Assembly (NCBI GenBank): GCA_950295325.1
Contig: OX485803.1
Location: forward strand, 39,199,554 to 39,263,553
Origin: Polytrichum commune
Lineage: Eukaryota; Streptophyta; Polytrichopsida; Polytrichales; Polytrichaceae
DNA: 64,000 nucleotides
Reading direction: 5' to 3'
In this document: positions 47,085 through 58,975 of the stretch, one piece after another
Layout: each line of letters starts with the position of its first letter
How positions within the stretch are numbered: position 1 is the stretch's first letter
Notes under the pieces: generated by a model
What the model was told of the DNA's origin: nothing
Databases searched by the model: none
What the model saw: the letters and a program-made list of their open reading frames with translations, nothing else
Position numbers and translations under genes: made by a program

Positions 47085-47640
47085 TGATTCAAAACTACAT
47101 GGTAACTCTGAATTTTGTGAAGGAAAATATCATAAAATTTTGAAAAAAGCATTGATCTACAAAGTCAAGCAATTTATGTTGACAAAAATTAATTCAAGAA
47201 AAATGTACATGTTTTAGACGACAATGCAAGTAGTGTGCAAATAGATATATTGAACATTTAGTTGTCTATTATTTGTTATAACATGATACATTGATGTTTT
47301 CCTACAAATTTTTGTAATCGACCCCTCGATTTTAGAATGAATGCAAGAAATGTGAAGAAAAATATTCCAACTTCAAAATATTTAAGGTCATGAAATCTAT
47401 AACCAAAACTAGATTCAACCATTACCTTTTGAATGATACTTTTAATGATAAGCTTTGAAAATCTCATCTTGATATTTTATATTTGAGTACCTTACACAAC
47501 TATGGAAGGCGCCTTGGAAAACAAAATCCAATTTAAACAACACTCTGCTACTACTCTTAGGTGTTTGACTAAAAAATTACGGTTTGAATATACCGGAGCA
47601 CTTTTCCATATGCTTGACCATGCTTGCTCCCCATGATACA
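47085..47640 (+). repeat. Dispersed repeat R1, copy 1
   Basis: Collinear with 52485-53040: AGTGATTCAAAACTACAT, ATTTAAGGTCATGAAATCTA, ATATACCGGAGCACTTTT. No ends or coding motif recognised. Confidence 0.75.
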
Positions 47641-48044
47641 TTATAGTAAACTCAAAACTTTCATACCACCCTTGATGTTGTGTGTGCTTGAGCCCATTCA
47701 AGCCTCTTTTTTGTTCGTAGAATCAACCGCTTGTATGTCAAATCCATTATGTAGATGCGGGAAGAAAATCTCTCCATTTCAAGAAATTTTGTGAAGATCC
47801 AACTGTTTCAAAAGTTAGAGGCTTTAAACATTTGGGACAACTAATAAAAATCTTTATTCTTTTAATTTTAGATGATTCCTTGTATACAAATAATAAATAC
47901 TTGTATATAAACAAAGACACGTGTATGCAAGGGTTTGATTTTTGTAAATGTGGAGTCCATATGCCTAGTCATAATGTGGGTTCAAAGTTCATTGATGAGA
48001 TGATGGATGCCTCTCATATTGAATGTGGTTGCCATCAACGGCAA

Positions 48045-48368
48045 CTTGTACCCAATGCGTTATCCTAGATCTCATGGGAGCTCCAATACTAAGTAGTTAA
48101 GGTTGGAACAATGTTAAGATGGGTGGCCTTCCCTAAAATTTGGTTCTAGTGCAAACTATCACTATGGTCCATCCAATATTAATAGGCATATGTAGGTGAC
48201 ATGCATATTCTAAAACACCATGCCATGGACACATGTACATGTCAACTTTGAAAAGGACAATATTCTTTGAGTTCCCTTCAATTCTTGTGATGTCCGTTTT
48301 TGGGTTTAATATATAATTAGACCAACTCGAAGATGAAGCAACACCCTAATTCGCACCATCCACAACAT
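48045..48368 (+). mobile_element. 5S-rRNA-derived SINE (SINE3-like), copy 1
   Basis: The head reads ATCTCATGGGAGCTCCAATA through AAGATGGGTGGCC (about 48067-48128) and follows 5S rRNA from its mid-region to the box C motif GGATGGGTGACC. It then has a non-5S body (ATTCTTGTGATGTCCGTTTT, CAACACCCTAATTCGC) shared with copies at 50540-50905 and 58605-58975. 5S-headed SINEs are known mainly from fish. Confidence 0.7.
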
Positions 48369-48929
48369 TGCAATCATATCTCCCTCTTTCATTTCTTTCT
48401 CTTTTGGATGCGATCTTTGTAGTAAGTTAGGCTTGGGTGTTGCCCAAACTACTAAGGATAGTAGATATATTAATGGTCGACGTCGCTTTGTCATCACAAC
48501 CCTTGGCAATCTTTACCCTCATGAGATGTTTCTTTGACAAAGTCTTGTCAAGGATTTGTAAAGGTTTATTAGGCTTTGATTGCTAAGTTCAATGTCATGT
48601 TAATTTTTACTCAATAATAATACAATCATGAATGCACATGAGATACTAGTATTGAGAACTTCCAACTTAAACACAATGTTCTGATTGCTATGAGCTTGAA
48701 CCACCCGACCATAGGAGAGAAAACAATAAGATGATGCTCTCTCCTCCCCCAACCGCTCTCTTATACCCCAAAGGTACTCTTAGTCTTATCCATCTTTATC
48801 GATAGTATCCAAGAGACACGTTTAGAAGTCTCAAGTCTTACTAAATGTAGATTGAAGCTTTCTTATCTATACACATAGATCATTTCACTATGTGCTCCTT
48901 TCTTATCTTTTGGCTTAATCACAAACTTC

Positions 48930-49250
48930 TAAATGGAACTATTCAATTCCAACTTGATGCATTCATCTATTCTTCTAGTCAAAACTGTCTAATTCCAACT
49001 AGATTCATTAATCCATTCTTCCAGTTGGGAATTCTTTAATTTCAACTAGATTCAATTATTTCATTGAGAGTTGTCTAGCTCCAATGAATAACATCCATCC
49101 ACTAGGAGTTGTCTAACTCCAACACAAAGGTCTTTCAGAGGGAGGTGTCTAACTCCCAATTGCAGTTGTCTAACTCCCGTGCACAAATCCTTCACGGGTC
49201 ATCCAATATTTGTGCATCATTCTTTCTTTGGAGTTGTCTGACTCCAAACA
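48930..49250. repeat. Array of short hairpins, GGAGTTGTCTAACTCC type
   Basis: At least six variants of an inverted hexamer around GTCT (for example GGAGTTGTCTAACTCC, GGAGTTGTCTGACTCC, GAGAGTTGTCTAGCTCC) spaced irregularly at about 25-50 bp. The left ones are more worn. No reading frame. Confidence 0.65.
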
Positions 49251-50066
49251 CCGTTTGTTCACATGCTAAGTACAACAACTTATGATTAATTTGTCTTTCT
49301 TGCACAATCAAAAACATTAAATCTTTTGATCCACATATATCACATTTGGAGCTTCATTCTTGAAATAATTTTGGTGGGAGGTAAAGGCCTTATCAAACTA
49401 TGTTTGGAGCTTTGGTTGATTACAATATGCTTGAATTGGACTGCAGTTGTTAGCAAAGTATTCAAAAACAATCCATGTTGCCCAATGTGAAAGGTTGAAG
49501 GTCGTGTTATGGGTACCATTCTTGAACTTCCCTTCCCTTTGAGGTCCGCCGTGGGGTTTTGCCTCTTTGCGGTTATTTTCTTTCTCTTGCATGGATTCAT
49601 CATTTTTTTTCAAAACAAGTAGCATTTCAAAACATCATATGAAAGCTTGTCTCCTCTCCCAAATCTTCCCACTAACCTCTTACAAGTGTCCAATGCACTT
49701 ACGAACTCATTCTCCTTCAAATCGGTGCCAAAAGTTTACATAACTTGCACCTCTACATATTCTTTGATACAAGTCGTGTCATGTCATGTCAAAAGCAATG
49801 GACGAGTGGGGGAGAGAGAGAAGGAGAAGAGCAAAGACGACATGAGGTGGTGAGCTAGAGTTCTTTTCCCTCCAAGAGCAAGCGCCTTAGGGGAGCAAAG
49901 ACTAATAGGAAAGCCCTAGTGTAGGCTCCTCATTGCCTACCTTTGATGGAGGAGGACTTGGCCCCTCCAAAAGCAAACCCCAAAAGGCAAAAGCGTGCCT
50001 CGTTGGGCACATTGACACTTGATTGTTGTGGCCCACTCTATTGTTGTTGCTGCTAAGAAATTATAG

Positions 50067-50289
50067 CTACATTGGTTATCCCATTTACCACGTGTTATTA
50101 TTTGGAGTTACGCGGTGCTCGAACAATTTAGTGAGAATGTAGTATTTTATCAAGCAAATTCATCCTGGTTCTTTAATGTCTAAACAACCTATTAAACTTT
50201 TGTTAGTAAAAATTGAACTCATGGGGAAGATGTTATTGCACTGCGTAATTTCAAATAGTAAGATGCAATAATTGAGATAAGCGGTGTAG
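50067..50289 (+). repeat. MITE family 2, 223 bp, worn
   Basis: Starts CTACATTGGTTATCCCATTT and ends GCGGTGTAG. The interior TATTATTTGGAGTTACGCGG and its inverse match the family. Confidence 0.65.
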
Positions 50290-50539
50290 TGATAATGCAT
50301 TCAAACTTGAATTGTGATGAAGTTGCTGCACTAAAATTGGACATAAATTAGGTGCACCATTGGTCTTATGAAGCAAGTCTAATTCATCTACTCATCATGA
50401 ACAACCATCTATGTGTGAGCGGTGCATAATTAGGTATGGATCTAAGAATGAACACCAAAAAGGCATGTGTTCAGAAGAGATTGGTCTATGTGCTCAATTT
50501 TTTGTTTGAAAGCCATAAAAAGACAGAAAGAAAGAAAGA

Positions 50540-50905
50540 CAACTCTTATGTTGCCATCGGCGTGAATTATGATGTCTCTTCACTTTCAAGTTGGTCTATC
50601 TCTATGTGAAACTCTAAAACATGCATTGCGTGAGCTAGAGGGCCTCCTTTCGAGGACAAACACCTTGAACATGCACGGACAAGCCGGTCAGCACCTATCT
50701 CCCCCAAGGGCAAGCCCCTAGGCTCTCACATGGTTGGTTGAAAGTATCCAGTTCACCCAGATACCCCCACTATGATTGGGTGGATCATAGGTGTTAGGGT
50801 GGACCGGAAATCAAGTGCTAGGAAGGTAACCCATTCAAGTACTTTTTCCGACCCTCAGTGGCTTAACCTCGAAATACCCATGAATCATGGGTTAAGGACT
50901 TGGGT
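50540..50905 (-). mobile_element. 5S-rRNA-derived SINE (SINE3-like), copy 2
   Basis: On the minus strand the head reads CGAGGTTAAGCCACTGAGGG then AAGTACTTGAATGGGTTACC. Compare the 5S box A region (AAGTTAAGC) and box C region (AGTACTAGGATGGGTGACC). The body and the 3' end (ATAATTCACGCCGATGGCAA) match copies 1 and 3. Confidence 0.8.
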
Positions 50906-51324
50906 TTGAGCCACTCTTCTTCATAGTCTATATAGTTTGGAGGAGGGGGAGGGGGAGGGGGAGGGGCACATGATCGATTATAAAGAGAGAGAACCTTTGC
51001 TTTCACAATGACTAGGATATTCATACGAGCTCCAAATATAATGGAGAAAAATCTACTGGTGGTGATTTGGGTTTGGGAATCATCCTGCAGTAGTAGCCTA
51101 TTTCATATATATATGCTAAGAGAAGTGGGTCACATTCAAAAAATGTTTCTTTTTGTATGGTGATGTACCTTGCCATCCATGTGGGCATTGATGTTGTGAA
51201 AAAGTGTGAAATAAAAGCCTTGCAAACAATTGAAGAAGACAAAACACAAAATCTTGTTGAGGAATCATTGTAGACATCCCCCTGCTCTTTCTAAACTCTT
51301 CTCTGGAGAGTTTTTTCAAGTTGG

Positions 51325-51590
51325 TTGATATCCAGATGCTCCCCTCTGTGTTCATCCAAAGGGTCGTCGTGGTCGTCGTTGTTGACTACACAATGCTTTG
51401 ATCCAACAAGACTTTGGTCTTAGCAAGGTGGCCTCTTAGTCACACAAAGGACACGACGAACTTTTCATTCGGTTCACAAGTGGAATTGAACCCAAGACCT
51501 TGTGACACCAAAACCTCAAACCGTCCCTTGAGACCATCACACTTGGTCTCAAGTTTCACGAGTATAAGCGTTTCTAGATAGATATCCGCC
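51325..51590 (-). mobile_element. tRNA-derived SINE, family C, copy 1
   Basis: Minus strand box A match TGGTCTCAAGG (51536-51526) and box B match GGTTCAATTCC (51492-51482), then a body ending in GACGACGACCACGACGACC-like sequence. Directly followed by a diverged second copy in the same orientation. Confidence 0.7.
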
Positions 51591-51850
51591 GGATGCTCCT
51601 TTACATTGATCCAAAGAGGTTTCGCGATGCAACTATGTTTTGTCGCCGTCGTTGTTGTTGTTGTTGTTGTTGTTGTGAGTTATGAATAAACAATAGTCTG
51701 ACTCAACATGATTTTGATGTTGGCAAGATAACCTTTACATCAATAATACAACATGTTGGACTTTCAATGATCCACAAGCCAAATTACATCCGGGGCCTTG
51801 TGAAACCAAACCTCTAGACCATCACCCTTGAAGTCAAGTTTCGTGGGTAT
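51591..51850 (-). mobile_element. tRNA-derived SINE, family C, copy 2 (tandem)
   Basis: Box A match TGGTCTAGAGG (51821-51811); box B worn (about 51795-51785). Same body order as copy 1, with an expanded (GTT)n run at 51650-51675. Tandem arrangement suggests local duplication or repeated insertion. Confidence 0.65.
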
Positions 51851-52484
51851 AAGGTAGATGAGGCTAATTCGGTTAACTTCCTTAATCATACACCTTTTTT
51901 GGCTCCTAATTGGCGGTGCAATTAGTCCAATTTGGTGGGTGGGTAATACATGATGATTTAGCCGCCGCCTTGATGATATTTGGATTAAGATAGAGGGTGC
52001 TAAAAGAAACACTTATAAATGCCTCTCAATCACCAACACTCTACTACCTTGAACCATACCCTATGGAAAATGAGTGCCCATGTTCATGGAGTGATGGGTT
52101 TAGGTGCCATTAGTGGCGCCACCACATAGTGGCCTCCACTACTTACATATAGGGTAGGTAACATGCTCCACTATGTCTCAGGTCGGTTCAAGGTGAATTT
52201 AGGGTGGCTTGGCAATGTCTACTTTAGTCATTATTTTCAATGTGTGTGTGGGGGGGGGGGGGTCAAGCCCGAAAATCCAAGGGGGTCAGTTATGGGCACA
52301 AAGGGGGTTGGTTATGAGTAGCAAGGGGATTGGTACCCGGGATGCAAGGGACATGGTCTACAACCAAACCAAGTGGCATCATGGAGGTGGCCATGTTGGA
52401 CTTTGATCTAGATTGGGTCTAGTACCCAAGACGCAAGCATGGTCAAGTACACAACTCCACTACCCTCCATAGGTTTAAGTGAAA
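51851..52484. other. Gene-free stretch
   Basis: Starts with about 100 bp also found at 56335-56440 (CCAATTTGGTGGGTGGGTAATA), includes a G14 run (52249-52262). Otherwise nothing recognised. Confidence 0.4.
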
Positions 52485-53040
52485 GTGATTCAAAACTACA
52501 TACTAACTTTGAATTTGGTGAATGAAAAAATCATAAACGCTTGAAAAAACACATTGATCTACAAAGCCAAGCAAATTTTGTTGACAAAGACGACTTCAAG
52601 TAAAATCTACATATTTTAGTAGACGGCGCAAGTAGATATGTTGAGCACGTAATTGTCTAAAACTTGTTTACAACATGATAAGATAACATCAATTAAATTG
52701 ATGTTTTCTACACATTTTTGTTGCAGTGCCCTCAAGTTTATAATGAATTCAACGAATATGAAAAAAAATCCAACTTCAAAATATTTAAGGTCATGAAATC
52801 TATCTCCAAAACTAGATTTAGCCATTACCTTTTGACTAGTATTTTGAATGATAAGTTTTGAAGATCTCATCTTGATACTCTATATTTGAGTACCTAACAC
52901 AACAATAGAGGGCACCATGAAAAAAATAATCCAATTCAAACAACAAGTTGCTACTACTTTTAGGCGTTTGACCAAAAAGTTTATGGTTTTAATATACCGG
53001 AGCACTTTTTCCGTATACTTGACCGTGATTGCTCCCCCCA
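52485..53040 (+). repeat. Dispersed repeat R1, copy 2
   Basis: Direct copy of 47085-47640 with moderate divergence. Confidence 0.75.
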
Positions 53041-53289
53041 ACTATGTTGTGTTGGTTCTAGGCAATGAAGGTGGGGGTCCTCATCATATGCAAGGTTGTC
53101 ATACATGGGGCCTAGAGATCGGTTTTAGGAAGCTAGTGGTTTTGACTTTGAATATTCATCATATATTCGATCGAGGCTCAAATCCATTTACTATCATGTA
53201 TACCTATGTTTAGCCCAAACGCTAATATGTTTACATAAAGATAGTTTATATCACCCACAAAGCCATATGTATGTGCAATAGCTTGAAGT

Positions 53290-53830
53290 GTCAATTTAAG
53301 CGCTCTCTACCTTAGTCACCTTCACAAAAGTCAAACTACACCCATCACCCTCCATAATTAGGAGTGTTATCCACCGAGCTATGGCACGCTTGATTTTTGT
53401 GTGCGAGCCAGGCAAATTAGGAGGCGGCATGTGGCTGAGAGGTGCCGAGCAACTTGTGTTGTGGGTATTTAATAATGAAATACCCATTTGACAACAATTT
53501 GTCGTACTTGTGACCACTTTAGAGACACGACACAACCAATATTGGCATTTAACATGGTTTTCATCGGCAAATGGCCCATGTAGAATCTGCTATTGATGCC
53601 GTCCACTTACACGACATTAAACGGTGAAAGAGTCACACCAGCTTGGGAAGCAAAGAGCCTGAATCAACACCTTCCTCAACTCGATCTTAGCGATTTCGAA
53701 TTCTTTGATCCTAACTAGCAATTGCTCACATGCTCAAGCTTCTAAGGCTCGAATCCATCGGATGGATGATTACACATCACTTGAGATGTCCACATTAGCC
53801 TCATCTACCTTAATCGCACACAAGCACAAA
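53290..53830 (+). repeat. Dispersed repeat R3, copy 1
   Basis: Collinear with 56425-56965: AAAAGTCAAACTACACCCAT, AAATTAGGAGGCGGCATGTG, AATCCATCGGATGGATGATT. No ends or coding motif recognised. Confidence 0.75.
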
Positions 53831-55588
53831 CAAAATCAAGAACAAGGGATGTTACTATACGAGGCTTGGTAAAGGTGAGGGCAGTGGGTCCAGTGTAATT
53901 GGTCAACTGTGTGTGTTAGTGTGGCCAATGAATGGAGAGCTATGATGATGGTGAACCCACAACCGTCCAATTTATACTGACAATACTACTAGACGATGCT
54001 CTATATATAGAACCCAATACATGACCATGCCATCAAAAAATTTGGACCATTTGAATATATATTGGAGACTTGAGTCGACCCGGGGTCAGTAGGCGACTGT
54101 AGCTGCAACACAAAAAAAAAAAACTTCATTTCCTTTCATCGGCTGTGGGATTAAAATCCCATGGAGAAGTTACCTTGTGTTACTTGCTCTTTAGCTGGGT
54201 GCTTGGGACCGCCCTCTCACACTTTCCTTGCCTGACATTGGCAGCACCCTCGCAACATAATTGTGGCCAAAAGCAATTTGCACTTTCATGGTCTCATGCT
54301 TATCCGAGATGCAGTGTGCAATGGCCAGCAATGATTCGTCCCCAAGTGGCGAGATTCGGCAAGGAAACCATGTCCCAAACCCACAAATTTCAATATTTCC
54401 TTATGTTGCCAACCTGCATCTACGGTTCGCCTATTGCAAAATAGGAACTATAAGCCAGCCACACGGACATGAGGAGTAGGTGGTGACCAGACTTCACACG
54501 TCAGTGCATGAGAACATTGATGTTCCTTTTCTTTCTTTCTTACCAACATGCGTGTGTGGCATTGCAATGAAGAGCTTAGCCCCCCCCCCCCCCTTTTACA
54601 ATAGACATGCTTGAGAGCTTGAAGAATTGAGCCTTTGGCAACTTTTAAGAAGCTCTAGGTCAAAATCCTAAGCCTAGGATGTCAACAGTTTGAGCTCTCA
54701 TTTTGAAGGACGATGGGATTTCCAAGGTTTTTGGATTTGTCATGAATTCTCTTTTTGTTTAATATCTTGTGGATAAACACTTGTCAATCCAAGCCTCAAA
54801 TTATCGAACATTGCAAATACAAGCTTTCAACTCAAGTTCTAGTGTAAGGGCAATTTCATTGGATAATGCACCTTGTTATGAAACATGTATCCGTAGTATT
54901 GGGGAGCCCATTCCGAGTTTTTATTTTTATTTTTCTAATTTTAGAGGGGTCCACCGGAATCCCACCATTGGAATCCAATTGTGGCATGGGAATACCTCCC
55001 GGGGCCTCTCAAACACTACATTATGGCAATGTGTGTCGTGCCTTTGTCACTCCCGCCATACAAGTAGTCAATGACTCCGGTGCATGGAAGGAAGGAAGGA
55101 TTTGCAACAACACCATCGACAAAGTGATCATGGTTGCGCAATCAACACTTGTCATAACACTAGTGCATGAAGAAAGGCATGACGCAAAGAGTATCTTGTG
55201 GATTCACATGTTGGAGAAACAATCTCGCATGAATGAGTGGCTCCATGGGCTAGTTGGCCCCTCATTTTGTGTGCGTTGCCGATTCCAATGAGACTCCTAC
55301 CCATAACCGCTACACAACTCGGCACCAACTCCGGCTCCACCTTTATGTTGGCAATTCGGATTCAATAATCTGTGGAGATGCTAAAACGGGTCCTCATTGG
55401 TGAAGCTATTGGCCATATACACGAGATATTGGAATAGATTGAGGAGGAGGAAAACCTTTTTGGTCTCCTAACACCTACAAAGGGGGTAATAGTGAAAATT
55501 GACCTCCTAATAAGTTGATTGGCGATTCATCCATATTTAAAGCTCACTAAACTAATTCACAGTCTTTGATGTTGATTTAGGAATAAAC
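53831..55588. other. Gene-free stretch with uninformative open frames
   Basis: The longest frame is 141 codons at 54866-55291 (+). It has no recognisable domain and overlaps another frame of 101 codons, so I do not call it a gene. Poly-C at 54581-54594. Confidence 0.35.
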
Positions 55589-55591
55589 TTA

Positions 55592-56113
55592 TGCCCCCTT
55601 CCCACTTGACTTTAGCTATGACCAAAAGTTGGTTCTAACAACCTAGCCTTCACACCATCGACATTATCTAGTGGTGAGCCTAGGTGGCAAATGATGTGGC
55701 ATGGCTTTAAAGTGGAGGCTTTAAGCCTCAAGCACCGACCCTCCCATCGGTACCTAAACATGAGGCAAGAATATAGGACCTTTAAAAGTGTTGCCTCCCG
55801 CCCTTGTGATTGGTTGCTTTTTAGTCTTAGCTATGAGGGCACGAGGAGCTTCATCAACCAAAACCGATGGTAAGATAGGTGAGTAGTAAGGCATTTGGGG
55901 ATGGGACAAAAACTACCCAAGATTCATTGCTTGGTAGATAAAACAATGAACATGTGTGAAAGCTACTTAACGAAAAACCTACTTGACAATCTCTAGAGCA
56001 AATTCTTGTAGGTGCATTGGGATAGCCGGATGCCTCCTCTATAACTGAGGGAGCTTTACCCGGTTTTTATGAAATACTATGGTTATTTGATAAAGTCAAG
56101 TGGGAAGGGGGCA
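55592..56113. mobile_element. PIF/Harbinger-type MITE, 522 bp
   Basis: Perfect 22-23-bp inverted ends (TGCCCCCTTCCCACTTGACT, then TTA) flanked by TTA (55589-55591 and 56114-56116). No transposase inside. Perfect ends suggest recent activity. Confidence 0.88.
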
Positions 56114-56424
56114 TTAGATTATTTCCAATCAACGTTTTCACCCCCCCCCCTCCCCCTTGGTACGTGTTATGAACATTCACTTGAGAAAACTAGTTAGGAG
56201 ATGGAGTGAAGGGAGTGAACTCCAATGCTTTTGGAGGTAGTGTGTGTTGACTACTTTACATCTACCTTATTTGGTCAAGAATTTATGGTGCCAACACAAA
56301 TAATGATGTGCAAGGTATATATGGCCAATTTGGTCACGTATTTCAGCTCCTTAATCGGCAGTATAGTCGCTCTAATTTGGTGGGTAAGTAATACATGTTC
56401 ATTAAGCTGCCACCTTGATGATAT

Positions 56425-56965
56425 TTGGGTTGATCACCTTCGCAAAAGTCAAACTACATCCACCATCCTTCACAATTAGGAGTGATATCCACCAAACAAG
56501 ACATGTTTGATTTTTGTGGGCGAGGTGGGCAAATTAGGAGGTGGCATGTGGATGTAAGGTGCTGCCCAAGTTGTATTGTGGGTATTCTAAAATAAAAATC
56601 TAGTTCAACAACACTTTATCTGACCCGTGACCACCTTAGAGACATGACACAATCAATATAGGCATTAAAGTTGGGTTCATTAGCAAATAACCCATGGAGA
56701 TTATGCTAGTGATGTCATCCACGTACAAAAACATTGGACAATGAAAGAATTTTCCCCTATGATACCATATTGAGAAGCAAAGAATCTTGAATTCCAAAGC
56801 CTAGGTCAACACCTTCCTCAACCCCGTTTTCAATTATTTCAAATTCTTTGGTCTTGATTCAAAATTACTAACATGCTCAAGCTTCTAATGTTCAAATCCA
56901 TCGGTTGGATGATTCCACATGGTGGTGTCCACACTAGCCTCGTCTACCTTATATGGAGCTCGATG
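56425..56965 (+). repeat. Dispersed repeat R3, copy 2
   Basis: Direct copy of 53290-53830. The preceding 56335-56440 matches 51900-51985. Confidence 0.75.
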
Positions 56966-57163
56966 TTCAATGTTATGTACAATTATGTGTCGATTTTGAT
57001 CTAGGAGCCTTGCAATACATAGAACACATATAGGAAGAAAGCATGTTGAACAAGCCTTCAACAACTAACTTGACTTAGTTTGTTCATGTGCTTTCCAACT
57101 CCTTTCCAAGTTTGAAGGTGTCTATGGGGCTTATGTTGTCAATCTTCTTAATAAGAGCTCTAA

Positions 57164-57808
57164 GGGCGAGTTTCCATGTAGGCCACTAGCCCACTAGATT
57201 CTAGAAAATAGTGGGTTGGAGGTGTTCGCATGTTCTTAAGCACATGTTGCCATCCAACCACATTTTGGCGTTTGCTAAAATGTGGGAGGGTTGTGGACAC
57301 GGGGCGCTAGACTTCCATGCGCCCACTCAAGAATCTTTAACCTACAAATACCGGTCACCGAAGGATTAAGACCAGTTAAAGACTCAAGCGAACTAATGTT
57401 GGTCTAGAACGTCATCCTTGGTAACCGGGAGGGGGAGGTGAGTAGGTGGGCCTGAATTTTAGAAGATGGGAACAACTACATTACATATGATATTTAGTGT
57501 CACTTACTATTTGAAATCACACAACCCTAGAATTGTTTATTGTACATCTCATTTTTTTAACCAACAAAGGTCAAATTGGTTGTTTGGACATTACAAAACA
57601 TTAACATCTTTGCTTGGTAAAAATCTACATTAATTGTAAGAAGATATAGGAATGTGTAGGTGTGAATAGTAAGTGACAATAAATATCATATTTAGTGTAG
57701 TTGGCACATACAAACCCCACCCCACCAAGTTTCCTCTACATTTGGGTAGGTTTTTCCTTGTTCACAACTAGAATTTGGTGGTTGAGCAACCTACATGGAC
57801 ACTCACCC
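57164..57808. mobile_element. PIF/Harbinger-type MITE, 645 bp, with nested family 2 MITE
   Basis: Ends GGGCGAGTTTCCATGTAGG and the inverse of GGGTGAGTGTCCATGTAGG, flanked by TAA (57161-57163 and 57809-57811). Contains the family 2 MITE at 57476-57700, leaving about 420 bp of its own. Confidence 0.85.
57476..57700 (+). repeat. MITE family 2, 225 bp, nested
   Basis: Terminal repeats of about 39 bp (CTACATTACATATGATATTT ... ATATCATATTTAGTGTAG). Confidence 0.88.
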
Positions 57809-58604
57809 TAAGTGCTAGGTATATGGCAAACCTTGTAGTTAAGAATGGATACTAAAAGACACATGTTACAATGAGTTTGGACAATGGCCACAAATTACAC
57901 CAATCAAAATACATGTTCAACATCAACCACAATTGGGAGGGCATGTGTGATCGATTAAAGGGAAAAGGAACATTCGTTTTTTGATATTAGTAGATTTTGC
58001 ATCTCTTCAAGTCCAATTCTTAAACTTGAAGTGACAATATTTGTGATTCACAATTCCTATGAGGTGATTCTTGAGCCAACTCAACATCATAAAATGTATG
58101 TAGCATTGGAATCGCCCACATTAGTGTCACTACCTTGGGTAACACAGTAAATATGCTATGCAATTGAACTACATTATTTGTGATATTTGAAGTCACGTGG
58201 ACTATTTGTAAATGATATATAGAGCAAGACGATGCCAACCTCTAGTGTCAACATGAATGAGGGAGACGTTTACACAAATGCTTACACTAAATGATGCATA
58301 ACCTTGTAATTTACTTTCATTCATTATAAGCATGATATTATTTTTCAGAGTAATTTTTGTTTTTGTTTTTTTAAGAGATCATTTTGTACATTTTGGTGTT
58401 TAATATAAGTAGGGAGAAACTAGTTGGTGCCAACTTGGAGTTGATCCACTACATCTGCAAAACCGCTCCTTGTGCATCTATAGCATTACAAATATTATTT
58501 GAACTATTAAAGAATTGTAGTTGAATATCCAATTTGAGGTATATCGTGATACGGTATACATTGAATCTATTTATACAATTTATACATAACATAAGGGTGG
58601 GGTT

Positions 58605-58975
58605 GAACCCCATACCTAAATTGAATCCCTTGGGAATCCCAAGGATAAGTTGTATAAGGTTGGAGTAGTACTTGGATGGGTGACCTTCCCAACACTTGAT
58701 TTTTAGTGCACCCTACCATCTTTGATCCACCTTATTGTAGAGGGAGTATCAAGATAAACTACATACTTCAATAACCATGTGGGAACTTAGGGATTTGTCC
58801 TTGGGGGAGATAGGTGTTGGTTGGATTGTCCTCGCATGTTCAACCTTCAAAAGGAGGCAGTAGTCATTGAGACCCCTCCAATTCTCGTAATGCATGTTTT
58901 GAAAATACATATAGACTTAGACTACCTTGAAAATGAAACAACACCATAATTCACGCCAGTGGCAAAATTAAAGAT
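58605..58975 (+). mobile_element. 5S-rRNA-derived SINE (SINE3-like), copy 3
   Basis: The head contains AGTAGTACTTGGATGGGTGA followed by CC (box C GGATGGGTGACC perfect at 58674-58685), preceded by AAGTTGTATAAGGTTGG, i.e. the second half of 5S rRNA. The body and the 3' end AATTCACGCCAGTGGCAA are shared with the other two copies. It is not a functional 5S gene: the first half is diverged and there is no T-run terminator in place. Confidence 0.82.

Noticed and set aside
54866-55291. 141-codon plus-strand open frame
   Set aside because: No domain, no splice context, overlapped by another frame of similar length. Expected by chance in this much sequence.
58622-58690. Functional 5S rRNA gene
   Set aside because: Only the second half is recognisable, it is followed by a SINE body shared with two other copies, and no intact 5' half or terminator is present.
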